This document shows, piece after piece, positions 25,824 to 36,743 of a DNA stretch of 64,000 bases. Origin of the DNA: Marsupella aquatica (Eukaryota > Marchantiophyta); NCBI GenBank assembly GCA_973895155.1, contig OZ316898.1:16740001-16804000 (forward strand). The letters run 5' to 3'. Each line of letters opens with the position of its first letter. Position 1 is the stretch's first letter. A program made the position numbers and the translations under genes. The notes under the pieces were generated by a model. The model did no database searches, was not told the DNA's origin, and was given only the letters and a program-made list of their open reading frames with translations.

Positions 25824-25982
25824 TTGTGGCATGTGGAATTACTTAAGTCGATTAATTTCATACATCACCATAACAACTTCTTCATTTTATCTCGCTATAT
25901 GTAAATAATTGTTTACTTAGTTTGTCATGTCAAAGATAGACAAACAAGAGCTCATGAGACCGTCAATGTACAAAGGCTACGT

Positions 25983-26074
25983 ACCCAGCAATATCATGAA
26001 AATTAAAGAACTTCATAGCACCTCATTGACCCAGCAATATCATGAAAATTAAAGAACTTCATAGCACCTCATTG
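25983..26074. repeat. 46-bp perfect tandem duplication
   Basis: The unit starting ACCCAGCAATATCATGAAAA (25983-26028) is repeated exactly at 26029-26074. Confidence 0.92.
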
Positions 26075-27366
26075 TCCACTCCTATCCTGTTGCAATTCTA
26101 TATTCTTTCAAGATAATGTATACGCCTAACATAAGTAAGCTTGATTTCCTGCCATTAACCATCAATTAATTGCTGGTAAGACTATGAGTACTTCCCTTGC
26201 TCAGTCTTCTCCAAGGCAAAAGGCAAAATAAGACCTAAGAAAAATTATCATCCCAACTTCAAACTGTATAGCAAAGTTTGCAACAAGACGCAGTGATCGG
26301 CAAGTTGTCAATGGAGGGTGCTATCGTGTTAAGATTGAACAGGCACTATTCTCTGTGTGGTCTACGTTGGAATTTGGATTCTAAGGAGGGAGTTTGGGTG
26401 GGGGAGTTTCTTGGGGTGGGTTAGGGGAGTGATTTGGGGATGGGCTTCATGGTCAGATGCAGGGTAAGTTGTCTGGATAACTTGTGGACCTCCTTTGAAG
26501 AAGTCAAAATCCAGAATCAAATTAGTTGTTATAAAAAATATGATGTGCATTTTTATTTGATCAACAAACTTGTGTGAGGGGACCCTGATCATAATTTATG
26601 TTATCATTGCCATATAGATATATATGCTATGGAGTTTTCCTCAGATCCAAACATTGAGGCCATGGCTTCCAAATGGCCATGGGTCAATAGGGTAACCCCC
26701 ATTGTACTTTTGCTCGTTGCCTTCTACCTCTGCCATTTAATATTGCAAAAATGTACCATTTGATTGCCAAAATGTACGATTGAGCTTTTGAGCTGAAAAT
26801 TGTGCCTGAAATTGGATAACTCTTGAGCCACCTGGAGTCAATGGGAGCTGCAATTCATAAACCTGGGCCAGACTGGGGTGGGGGAGGAGTGGGGGGATTG
26901 GCTCATAATCACACTTGGAGAAAGAAAAAATAGAGTACACGAAGGGTTTAGGATGAAAATAATTGAGGAACACTGAAAGGGACAAAAAATTCCCTGTAAA
27001 GTCGATAGACAAGTGTTCAAGTTAGCTCTTGACACCAAGTATGGCGTGGGTACACCGGGGGAATGCCGACCTGGACCAGCGGGCGTGAGTGTGTGCACCT
27101 ACCTACCTCTTCCGTTTTCTCAATTCTCCATCGCTAGTGTTCGGTCTCACAGGCACTGGATGGTCTCCAGGTCGCTCAATTGAGGATCCTGTGTCTTCAC
27201 ATTTTCAGAAAGTAAATCAAGTAAACACATCATGCAGGAGCTGTGTTTTTGGCTCTGTAGTTTTGTTTTGCTTTGTGGGCTTTGAAAGGTTCAATTCAAG
27301 GTCGACAAGACAGCGGGGGCAGCAAAGGGAAGGTTCTCAACAGATTGAACCGGTGAGTGAATTTCA

Positions 27367-29103
27367 ATGAGTTTCACTCAGAGATGCATTCGGTTCAGTG
27401 GGAGATTCAGAGTTGTCTGGGCGTTAGGAGGCCCGGTCGGAGAGGAATTGCTGCAATCTACCACTGTCCAAGCCCGCCAGGCTTTATCTTCATGTACAAC
27501 AGGTGACGACTACCACTCGGCCGGAAGACGTAACATCATCAAACGGAATGTCCTGAAGAGCAGCTATGAGTCCCTTTTGCGGGTGATGGCTACGAATTCA
27601 TCATCGTCATTCAGCAGGAATTTACCCAATTGTCAGAGAAGAACGTTTGCCAACTTACCACATACGTCCACAGTCATGAGGGATGATCGCTTCTCGAAAC
27701 TCAATGAAGAGGATGTTGCTCACTTCCGGCGGATCATAGGAGACAACGGCGTTGTGGTTGACAGCGATCAGTTGAAAGTAGCAAACACTGATTGGATGAA
27801 CAAGTACATAGGTCACAGCCAGCTTCTTTTGCGCCCTCAGAATACTCAACAGGTGTCTGAAATCTTACAGTATTGCAAGTCGAGAGTCCTCGCAGTTGTT
27901 CCACAAGGTGGTAATACTGGTCTTGCAGGTGGCAGTGTTCCAGTTTTCGATGAGATTGTGTTGAATTTGGGAGCCATGAACAAAATCAGAAGTTTTGATG
28001 AAGTCAGTGGGATATTGGTATGCGAGGCAGGCTGCATACTGCAGAGGTTGGATGAATTTTTGGGGAATCAAGGCTTCACAATGCCACTGGACTTGGGAGC
28101 CAAAGGTAGCTGTCAGATTGGTGGGAACGTGTCCACCAATGCTGGTGGCTTGCGACTATTACGCTATGGATCAATGCATGCCAATGTTTTAGGTCTTGAG
28201 GTAGTTCTTGCTGATGGGACCATCTTAGACCTGCTAGGTACTTTGAGAAAGGATAATACTGGATATGATCTGAAGCACCTCTTTGTGGGAGCTGAAGGAA
28301 CACTAGGTGTTGTGACAAAAGTGTCTATCTTGACACCTCCAAAGCTTTCATCAACAAATGTTGCATTCCTTGCTGTGAAAGATTTCCTAAACTGCCAGAG
28401 AATTCTACGTGAAGCGAAGAATCAGCTCGGGGAGATCTTATCTGCCTTTGAGTTCATTGACCGTAATTCTATGGATTTGACTCTTAAGCATTTGCAGGGT
28501 TCTCGAGATCCTCTTCCAGGTTCCAAACCCAGCTTCTACGTTTTGTTGGAAACAACTGGAAGCAATGAAAGCCACGACAGAGAAAAGCTGGATGAGTTCC
28601 TGGAAGATCTTGTGGAGAAAGCATTGATTACAGATGGCACTGTAGCCCAAGACTCTAGTCAAGCTGCCTCATTTTGGAGAGTCCGGGAGGGAATTGGAGA
28701 AGCCTTGGTGAAAGCAGGAGCCATTTACAAATATGACTTATCTTTACCTGTCAAGGATCTATATGACCTTGTAGAAGATTTGAGGGTCCGAATTGGTGAT
28801 GCTGCAATAGTGTTAGGTTACGGACATCTTGGTGATGGAAATTTGCATCTGAACATCTCTGCTCCAAAGTATGACGACAAGATATTAGCACAGGTGGAAC
28901 CTTACGTTTATGAATGGACAGCATCAGTCAAGGGTAGCGTGAGTGCTGAGCATGGATTGGGCTTCATGAAACCCAAAGCAATACATTACAGCAAGTCTCC
29001 TGCTGCGGTGCAATTAATGGCAGACTTCAAAAGCTATTTGGATCCGCTTGGAATTTTGAATCCCTACAAAGTTTTGCCGAAGGCATTGGATTCAAATTCT
29101 TAG
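27367..29103 (+). CDS. D2HGDH: D-2-hydroxyglutarate dehydrogenase, mitochondrial
   Basis: FAD enzyme of the VAO/PCMH flavoprotein family that oxidises D-2-hydroxyglutarate to 2-oxoglutarate. In plants it is mitochondrial, donates electrons through ETF/ETF-QO and takes part in lysine and branched-chain amino-acid breakdown. One uninterrupted ORF of 578 residues from ATG 27367. Residues 1 to about 100 are rich in Ser/Arg and act as presequence. The FAD-binding domain shows GGNTGLAGGSVPVFDE (181-196), LGAKGSCQIGGNVSTNAGG and GAEGTLGVVT. The FAD-oxidase C domain shows GYGHLGDGNLHLNI (H487 in the metal/substrate site) and SAEHGLGFMKPKAIHYSKSP, and ends DPLGILNPYKVLP. No essential segment is missing. 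Complete lack of introns is unusual next to the intron-rich neighbours and suggests a retrocopy or intron loss. A later Met could be the true start. Confidence 0.96.
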   Translation: MSFTQRCIRFSGRFRVVWALGGPVGEELLQSTTVQARQALSSCTTGDDYHSAGRRNIIKRNVLKSSYESLLRVMATNSSSSFSRNLPNCQRRTFANLPHTSTVMRDDRFSKLNEEDVAHFRRIIGDNGVVVDSDQLKVANTDWMNKYIGHSQLLLRPQNTQQVSEILQYCKSRVLAVVPQGGNTGLAGGSVPVFDEIVLNLGAMNKIRSFDEVSGILVCEAGCILQRLDEFLGNQGFTMPLDLGAKGSCQIGGNVSTNAGGLRLLRYGSMHANVLGLEVVLADGTILDLLGTLRKDNTGYDLKHLFVGAEGTLGVVTKVSILTPPKLSSTNVAFLAVKDFLNCQRILREAKNQLGEILSAFEFIDRNSMDLTLKHLQGSRDPLPGSKPSFYVLLETTGSNESHDREKLDEFLEDLVEKALITDGTVAQDSSQAASFWRVREGIGEALVKAGAIYKYDLSLPVKDLYDLVEDLRVRIGDAAIVLGYGHLGDGNLHLNISAPKYDDKILAQVEPYVYEWTASVKGSVSAEHGLGFMKPKAIHYSKSPAAVQLMADFKSYLDPLGILNPYKVLPKALDSNS

Positions 29104-29785
29104 CCTCAACCCTCAAGTTGAGAAATTTCCAGCGTTTCATCTCAAGGACGCTGGCTTTTCATTTTCGTTTTTCGAAAAAATGTCGAATCTTTGATTGAAT
29201 GTGACTCATTCAGTTGAACGACTACTGTACAGATTCTGTATAATTGAACAGTGCTCTATGATGACTTGGGCTGTATCCAGGCAATCGAATTCTACGGAGG
29301 TCCTGAGAGGAAAGTTTTCTTGTGTCTGCTACTTCCAACACATAATCTATGAATGCACAGCGTCCTTTTATGTAACATCAGGAGTCCACTCGAGAACAAG
29401 TTTTTACCTGAGCTTTTCAGAAGGGTAAGGTATTAATAGTATGAAGGCAATGCGTTCTTCGGTATTCATCATAAAGGCAGAGGAGACAAACGTTTGGGCC
29501 CTAAGCCTGAATTGTACTGAAAATTGGTTCGTGTTCCTGTGGTTGGGTACCGTGGGGCAAGTATGTAGTTTAATATGAGACGGTTGGTCATCATTCAATG
29601 TCTTCTCACCCCCGTCTGAAATAGCACACTTAATAAAGCCAATAATCAAGCTTAAACTGGAACTACATTGTCCAAGGGCAAATATTGGGCAAAGATATAG
29701 GCCCTGCCTGGAACTGATGTGTGTGGTGCTACTTCAAAGCAACTGTACAAGGCATTTCAAGTTGTTACACAATAGAGCTGTATGT

Positions 29786-29921
29786 ATTTTTTGTTGTTGG
29801 GGACTCGTAGTTTTTTATTCTTGGGCTTTTTAGCTCTTTGGGCTTAGTGGGATATTTTTTGTTGTTGGGGACTCGTAGTTTTTGGTTCTTGGGCTTTTTA
29901 GCTCTTTGGGCTTAGTGGGAT
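29786..29921. repeat. 68-bp tandem duplication
   Basis: ATTTTTTGTTGTTGGGGACT starts units at 29786 and 29854. The copies differ at two bases (TTTTATTC versus TTTGGTTC). The following GGGATCCTG and the GGGGACT...CTTGGGC order resemble, in reverse, the dispersed repeat at 33359, so this may be a distant member of that family. Confidence 0.85.
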
Positions 29922-30009
29922 TTCTTTTATTTTTCCCCTATGTAAGGTTTCTTGCCTTTGGGATCCTGTTTCCAGATATAGCACTTTTTATTCGTTGGCT
30001 GTGCTATAC

Positions 30010-30260
30010 ATATGCATGATACTAACCTTGCAAATTATCAATAGAACTGCATGACAAGAATCTTTCTAATGTGTAACTAGACTGTGTGACACTAATGTAT
30101 GACACTAACCTTACAGACTTTAACTAGAGTGGATGACTCTAGTTTCTATAATCGTGTAAGTGTGTACACTAAATGTCACACTATAGATATGAGACACTAA
30201 CCTTGCAAACTGTCACTATTGTGCATGACACTGTATTCCTAATTGTGGAACTAGAGTTTG
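30010..30260. repeat. degenerate tandem array, period about 85-90 bp
   Basis: Three units are recognisable by ACTAACCTTGCAAAT (about 30022), ACTAACCTTACAGACT (about 30106) and ACTAACCTTGCAAACTG (about 30196). Each is followed by a divergent TAGA/GCATGAC segment. Confidence 0.6.
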
Positions 30261-32207
30261 TGACACTCAAAACAAGTGTACAATAATTGTGCGGCTATAT
30301 TTTGTAATCGTGAAAGACTCTTGTCAATTCTTATTCACAATAGATCTTAAGTACACCATGACCAGCATGTTCAATCCAGACCCTCCTCCAAGAAAGGAAC
30401 CAATGACATCAAGCCCGACCTTCACTCTAGATGGCGAAGTAGATGAACAGCAGTATAGCGAGGTACATCCCCAAAACTACCGATGACACAACTAAGGGTG
30501 CAAGCGACGCAATTTTTGGCCAATCCTAGCTGTTGGTAGAGGCTCTAGGTTAGATATGGTCCATCTAAACCAAAGGTCACTACTCAATTGTCTTGAGAAG
30601 AGCGCCACTTTACAGTCTCTCTTGTGTTGTTTTGGTATCTACATTGTAGACCTAATCTAACAGCAAGCCCTACCTGCAACTGGAAACTTTCGTGTACAGT
30701 TGCATGATTTATCTTTTGAGTTCAACACAAGTAAAATCCACCAAGGTTTGAAGTTGAATGGGAAGTTTTGCTTTAGGATGGAGGTGATCAGAATCAAGAT
30801 TCCAAGACATTTTTCTTTACTAAAGAAATAAGAGAGTTGTGCTTCAACTAGAAAGCCTAAAATCCCATAGCACTGGTCTAACCTTGGTTTCACCGACTTC
30901 CGCAAAGCCAACATAACGCAATGTAGGGCAGTTAAAAACTGGACGAAAGTTACCATTCGATGTTTGATAAGTGAACCTGCAGAGATATAATGTAAGTGGG
31001 CTTGAGAACACTGTGGAAAGCAATGATTCTGTGCCAAAGCACTGAAATTCTACCTCTGCCTGCAGACTCTTTCAAATCAACTTCAACATGGTTCACCTAA
31101 ACTTGTGCAGTTCTACGTGCATCATCGAAAATATTTGGCCCATATGACTTACCCAACAATACAGCAATGATTTGGTGTCGCTCCCATATTCCTGTGAAGA
31201 ACTGGTAATCATCGGACAAGCGCTTGACCATGCATGAAAAATCTTTCGACCCCTGATATAGAAAGCTTTCGTGTCAGAAAGTATATCATTCACCTACATC
31301 GAAGGTACACAAAGATGGTTGCCTAGTCATCAGTTTATTCTGCTATTAATTTTGACAGAGTATTCAAATATGTGGACAGCTCTGGCGCCATCCACATGGA
31401 GCAGAGACCGGGCAAGCACAGCAGCGATTGACGAGTTATTTTGAGTGCAAAGTGCGCATCACCTGTTTCAGTAACCTACGTTACGGTGTCTTAGGAGCAT
31501 CAGTTTTTAATGAACTTCCTCTTCAGAACAAAAAACCAGTCTCCCAAGCAGACACAGCACAGCAGCCGGCACACACTGTCCGCACCCGCAACTAATACAG
31601 AGTATCTCAGCACTGGGTAGAGGGAAACGGTCGAGGCCGAAGTTTCTACGTGCCGCGGATAGTAGAGGGTCTCAAACTGCGTTCACCAAGGCACGGAGAT
31701 GCCTCGATGCATGAATTTATCTCACTTATGAATTCATCACAGTTAAGCTGGAGAACGACCGCAACATAAACCGTCAATTCACAAATCATAAGCAAAGTTT
31801 GTTTTCCCAAAATTAGGTCGGTAGCAGAAAATCTCCAAATCATGAACCAATACATCTACAGATTTGGCCGCCACAGTATCTGTCGATCTCACGATCCACC
31901 TCACACTCCGTTGTGATGGCGAGGGGAAGCTGATTGTCCCCCTACTGGTATCCTTGCTCCGTTAGCACTCAGAAACACCAGAACTCTCACAATTAACACC
32001 CTGAACGTTCAGCATCCTTTCGGTGTAACATCGTAAGAAGCCGCTGGAGACGACCGTGCAGCCTGATCTTCTCAAATGGTTGTCTCCTTTTGTGTAGCAT
32101 AATAAAATTCACTGGAGAAGAACTTTTGTGCCCTGAGCTCTTTAAGGAGGGTCCAGTATTGCACAGCATCCACCTATCTAGTCATCATCGCATTCCACCA
32201 GGTAGAA

Positions 32208-32879
32208 TTATTTTCCTCGTCGGCGCTTAGAACTTGAGCATTCTGAACAAAACCACTTGCCCTTCGGCCTCTCCTTAATCCCTACACAATCAAAATGAAA
32301 CCACTCCAGCTTACAATCCGGGTTGTCGCAGGCAATCATGTCTCCATAAGAAACGTCGTCACAGTAGCAATATGTTGGCTCATTCGTATCGTCAAGGAAC
32401 GACTTGTTGGGCCCTTTTCTTTGACCACCCAACTTAGAGCCCTTGCCCACTTCTTGTGGCCGCCCATCTGAGTACACAGCTCCAGCTACTGTGGGTTCTC
32501 TCTCTCGCTTGCGCTCCTCCTCGTACTTTCTGTAGTCCGCATCCAACTGCTGGATGTGGCTGTCGACTAATTCATAGCTCTGAACCGCCAGAGCAAGTTT
32601 CTCTTCAGCGATTCTCAAACAATCCTTCTGAACGGAGGCAATCCTCTTGGAATGTTCGCGAATTAACGCATCTGAAGAAGTCCCGTCAATTGCCAGCGCC
32701 ACTTCGTGTACTGCGCGTCCGCATTGCCGTTCCATTTGCTTCTGGAGATCGCTCAAGCGAATGTCGAGCTCTCGAACCAGCCTGTAGTTCCTTCGCATCT
32801 CCGACGGCACTGATACTGTCGTCGTTGTCGTGGTTCCGCCAGCAGCAGGTCGATCATCTGGAGAAACGGAAGCGGCCAT
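32208..32879 (-). CDS. ING1: ING1-like protein with C-terminal PHD finger (histone H3K4me3 reader)
   Basis: Chromatin protein that reads trimethylated H3K4 and recruits histone acetyltransferase/deacetylase complexes in the nucleus. Single ORF, 223 residues, ATG at 32879. The ING dimerisation domain is seen from about residue 28 (RRNYRLVRELDIRLSDLQKQ) through LALAVQSYELVDSHIQQLDAD. A linker follows, then a C4HC3 PHD finger at 171-214 (Cys171, 173, 184, 189, His195, Cys198, 211, 214) with the conserved CDNPDCKLEWFHFDCVG and PKGKWFCSEC. A basic tail SSSKRRRGK can serve as nuclear signal. The usual first N-terminal helix (about 20 residues before the L-R-E-L-D segment) is replaced by a low-complexity Ala/Thr stretch (GGTTTTTTVSV). 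No introns, unlike most plant ING genes known to me. An unseen upstream exon cannot be excluded. Confidence 0.92.
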   Translation of the reverse strand: MAASVSPDDRPAAGGTTTTTTVSVPSEMRRNYRLVRELDIRLSDLQKQMERQCGRAVHEVALAIDGTSSDALIREHSKRIASVQKDCLRIAEEKLALAVQSYELVDSHIQQLDADYRKYEEERKREREPTVAGAVYSDGRPQEVGKGSKLGGQRKGPNKSFLDDTNEPTYCYCDDVSYGDMIACDNPDCKLEWFHFDCVGIKERPKGKWFCSECSSSKRRRGK

Positions 32880-33358
32880 AATGCCTCCCTCTCCTCTCCC
32901 TCCCAGTCGCTCACGGCCTCGAAAGAAAGGGTCATGAGCACAAACGAATCACAGAATCTGGGCGGCAGTGTACAGAACTCGAGTAGAGATCACTACGGGA
33001 GAGAGTCGCACAGGTCGATTGCCGCCTGCCTGCTTCGGCCTTCGACTCCGATGCTTCAGCCGCGCAGGCGAGCTGGACCATTATTATAATTGTCGCTCGC
33101 TGGAGCGAGAATGCCTCAACAGAGCACTGCAGCACCCACACAGTCACACAGAGCTCTTTCGTATTCCCCCTCCGCGATTGGGAACGACCAGTCGGGCGAC
33201 CAGTGCTCTCGAAGTGAGACTACGGTAGGGCAATCTTCCATTAGCCCTAAAGATGTTAGCGTTTTTGCCAAGATTTGAGGCATGTGAGAGGCCTTATGGT
33301 TTCCAGCTCTATATTTGTATATTAGAGTGCCCAAGGGCAAAAAAATGCCTAACCTGGA

Positions 33359-33640
33359 GACATGATCCCAAAGGGAAAAAAACACAATGAAGGGAAGGGA
33401 AAGAAGGGAAAGGGCCCCAATAAAAACAAGCCAAGGGGTACCCAACCAAAAGCCGAAGAAGGAACAAGGACATGATCCCAAAGCAAAGCAGCCCAATGAA
33501 CGGGCGGTAAAGGCGGGAAAAGGGCCCGAAGAAAAACAAGCCATGGGGTCCCCAACCAAAAGCCGACTAAGGAACAAGGGCCAAAAAGTAACCTACAAAG
33601 GAGCCGTGGAGGCTAACACCCTACTGAGCGGAGAAAGCAA
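33359..33640 (+). repeat. dispersed purine-rich repeat, copy 2, with internal 110-bp duplication
   Basis: GACATGATCCCAAAG starts two modules at 33359 and 33469 (period 110), each running to GGAACAAGG. The second is followed by AAAGTAACCTACAAAGGAG and CTACTGAGCGGAGAA, matching copy 1 at 23010-23290 in opposite orientation. A frame of 95 codons spans it (GVPNQKP, GSPTKS, KVTYKG), but copy 1 breaks this frame. Confidence 0.8.
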
Positions 33641-34010
33641 ATCAGCCCTAAGCACTCCCTCAATGTTTGGATGAAAGTAAATCTTGTTTTTCCTTCAGTA
33701 TCTTCTCCCTACTGTATTGCTTTGCACTACATGTGTCCTATGCATTTGGTTTATTCTAGAGTTTGAGATCGGGACCTGCAATGGCCATAACCTTTCCAGC
33801 CCTTGCCCTTGGGACCCCCACAAGACCTGCCGTCAGTCATGCCTGCCTAACGAGGGCGTTATGGCATGGCAGCATCTTTCGTTCTCATGATGACATCTTT
33901 GACTTTGAGAGCCTGAAATGCAAAGGCTGATTACATGCAAGTTGGCCCTAAGTCATTTATCACCAAGGTAACTCTCAAGTTTCCAATATCACATCATCTA
34001 TCCATCTCTC

Positions 34011-34050
34011 TACTCTACTCTACTCTACTCTACTCTACTCTACTCTACTC
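34011..34050. repeat. (TACTC)8 microsatellite
   Basis: Eight perfect TACTC units. Confidence 0.97.
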
Positions 34051-35284
34051 TTGCATAAGCAAATAAACTGGGCAGGAGCAAATGGTGACCCTTAGCTTTA
34101 TGAGATCTTTCTCATGACTATTGCCTGCCCCCTTTGGCCTCTTCCCCCTTTCCAATGCCCTCTGCCCTTGCATCCCTCTGTCACTCGCCCTCCTGGTGAA
34201 GGGCCAGCAGCACCCTATGATGCCATGGCCCAACCCGACTTGCGCACTGCTGTCGAAATTTTGATTTTACAAGCTTTTGCCCAAACTTTTGCTTCTCCTT
34301 TTAATTTTTCTCTCATTACCTCATCGTTTTATAGAAAGAAAATAAACCCCTTTGTTTGTCTTTCCTTCCGTTTCCCTTCCAGGTAGGTCCCTGCCTGGCC
34401 CCCCTCACATCTCTCTCCTCCCCAACAATTTTCCTTCACTCCCCTGCCTACCTTATCTGGTGCATCAAGCTCACTGTCACTCAGGAGAATCTGCCCCAAT
34501 GGTGCCCTAGCCCAGTACAAGGACTTGCATTGCCAACCATACCATCACTCCATCAGCATGCCCTACCACCCCATTCCATCCATGTCCTTCACATCCTGTG
34601 TGCTCCATAGCCATGCCTAGATTCCTTTCACAAACCCCTATCTCCAAGATCTTTGTTTTTTTTCCGTGAAAGGAGCACTTTACTTAACGAGAAGTAAATT
34701 CCAATAAAAACAGGGAATCACTGGCTAGAAACACAAAAGGGACAAAGACCAACAACCACTCAAAGACCAGACACATCCAGTCAAGAGGGATGAAGGGATT
34801 AGTGAAAAGTGATCAAACAACATTCACCCACCACAAAAACTAACCTTCAATTCAATTGCAAACATGAGGGCCAACTCACACCCAAGGCCAGGCAGAGAGC
34901 CAGCCAAAAAAACTAAAATTAAGCGAACCAGGACAAAAATCCAAAAAGTAGAGGATAATTCATCTGCACAGATCCCCAACTACCAGACTAGGAAACAATA
35001 GTCAAACAGCAAAGCCCAGTCATAGAACTAAAACAATTCACGGGGGATCAAACAACCAACGGGACAACCAAAGAGGCCCAACATGACTACAAAGTGTCCA
35101 TCCTGCAAACAGTAGAGACCTCCAAGATCTTGCTATGGTAAAGTTTCTCTATTTCATGGGAAACAATTTGGCTCCTATCAAAAGTGAGTCAGTAAGCTAA
35201 CCAGGCCTTACCACAGGGCAAATTGTTTATTATAGTAGTTTTTAAAGTTTTTTTTGTTTGCAAAGGAGAAATCTGTGAAATGTC

Positions 35285-35385
35285 ACAGAAAGGGAGGCAA
35301 CAAAAGCTAATTGTAACATTTAAACCCAAGACCTATGAGTCCCTACTCAAGTGAGCTGTCACTTAGGCATGCTTGCTTTGTCATT
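35285..35385 (-). repeat. tRNA-like (SINE-like) fragment
   Basis: On the minus strand, AAGTGACAGCTCACTTGAG followed about 20 bp later by TCTTGGGTTTAAATG resembles Pol III A- and B-box spacing. A proper acceptor stem is absent. Confidence 0.25.
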
Positions 35386-35893
35386 TATTATAGTAGATAG
35401 ACTAAATAGTAAATCAAGATATATATTTTTACTTGTCTTCTCCACCACCTAGAACATTGTTTCCATAAGTTACTATTCAAAATACAATGGTCAATATAAG
35501 GCTCCCGAAAGGAGGGGTTGAGGGGCTGCTATTGCCCATAATGCTCTAGTTGTTGGGAAAACCTTAACCAAACAACCACGAGCACAACAAACATGCACGC
35601 ACTGACACCAAGAGATATGTGATTCACCTTCATCAAAGCTACGTCCACGGGAACACACAAAACGTCCTTGCACAAGCTCCCTCCTAGCACCTAGCTAGCT
35701 ACTTCAACAATGAGCATGAGTCTCTAAGAAAAGCTCTCCCTAGCCCCTCTATATGCTAGATGCAAGAGTCACTGCTAATTGCCATTAACACCCTAATGGC
35801 GCTTTCCCCTAAGCAACAAGAGGTTAACTCAAGACTAGAGTTAACCCTAACACTAGTAAGAGTACCATTATGCACTCAAAATGTCATTTTTTA

Positions 35894-36592
35894 CTGGTTT
35901 AGGTAAAAATAGAGGAGAACTTTAAGAAAGGAGCTCATCCAATCTCCATATAGCATACTCATCCTGGAACATGAAAAGTTATTTTGTCCTCTAGCGAAAA
36001 GTTTAAGTTTTTTAGTGAAATACAGGTGATCTATTTTTTTGTGGCAAATATAAATAGGACATTGATTAGGAAGCGTGACATTGAAAAGTTGTGCACATGA
36101 TAAGGTACAAGAATAAAAGTACACATGTAAAGAAAAATAATAATGAACAAGACAAATTTAAGTCTATGGTATTGGGTTCTTCACATACTATACACCAGTA
36201 AAGATACTTATGTACTTATCTTAGGTAATGACACTCAAATGAATTAAAACCATAAATTTAGGATACAAAACCATGAGTAGAACTTAAAGACATGAGGAGT
36301 GCACTTTAATTAGATCATTTCTTCACTAAGGGCTAGAACTTCCGTGACCTTTGTTAAAAGGTGGATGATCAAAAGTATATCAAAGATTGAAAAATTTAGA
36401 GGGGTGCCAGATTAAATTCAAAATCTAAAGTATACAAGGGATGCACCTCGGTAAGACACATTGAATTAAAATACACAAGAAAAGAAATTTGAATAAGACA
36501 AAATACTGGAAGATGGATTCACCATATAGCAGTCTCATTCTGGTTTAGGTAAAAATAGAGGAGAACTTTTAGAAACGAGCTCATCCAATCTC
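35894..36592. repeat. pair of 53-bp direct repeats 646 bp apart
   Basis: CTGGTTTAGGTAAAAATAGA at 35894 recurs at 36540, extending to GAGCTCATCCAATCTC in both with a few changes. A neighbouring segment (CATATAGCA...CTCATCCTGG, 35947) also recurs just before the second copy (36522). The interval between the copies is AT-rich and non-coding. Confidence 0.85.
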
Positions 36593-36694
36593 GACTATGC
36601 CCAATGATTCCCTGACAAAAACTCACTAACGGTATTGTATATAGTGTACACTTTCGTGAAGACCAAAAAGAAACATTCCTCTGTTATCGGCGCA

Positions 36695-36743
36695 GTAGTA
36701 CAGTAATGGATATACAGTACTGTACTACCGTATATATATAAAG
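36695..36743. promoter_or_regulatory. 9-bp inverted repeat next to a TATA-like run
   Basis: GTAGTACAG (36695-36703) and CTGTACTAC (36720-36728) are perfect inverted repeats. TATATATATAAAG follows at 36731-36743. The position about 950 bp upstream of the TPR start codon could fit a promoter if that gene has a long or spliced leader. Confidence 0.3.

Larger units (their letters stand above)
21175..27366. other. 6.2-kb spacer with repeats and decayed sequence
   Basis: Divergent upstream region of HSP20 and D2HGDH. Holds a copy of the purine-rich dispersed repeat (23010-23290, minus), an AT-rich nested palindrome (24236-24595), a tRNA-like fragment near 24785-24855, a decayed zinc-finger frame (25092-25823) and a 46-bp tandem duplication (25983). 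Apparent frames at 21132-22503 on + lack motifs and overlap the HSP20 first exon, so I treat them as chance. The final few hundred bases should contain the D2HGDH promoter and leader. Confidence 0.45.
29104..32207. other. convergent spacer between D2HGDH and the ING gene, repeat-rich
   Basis: 3' UTRs plus about 2.5 kb without a supportable gene. Holds a 68-bp tandem duplication at 29786 and a degenerate repeat array at 30010-30260. Short minus-strand frames at 30657-31855 have no recognisable motif. Confidence 0.45.
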
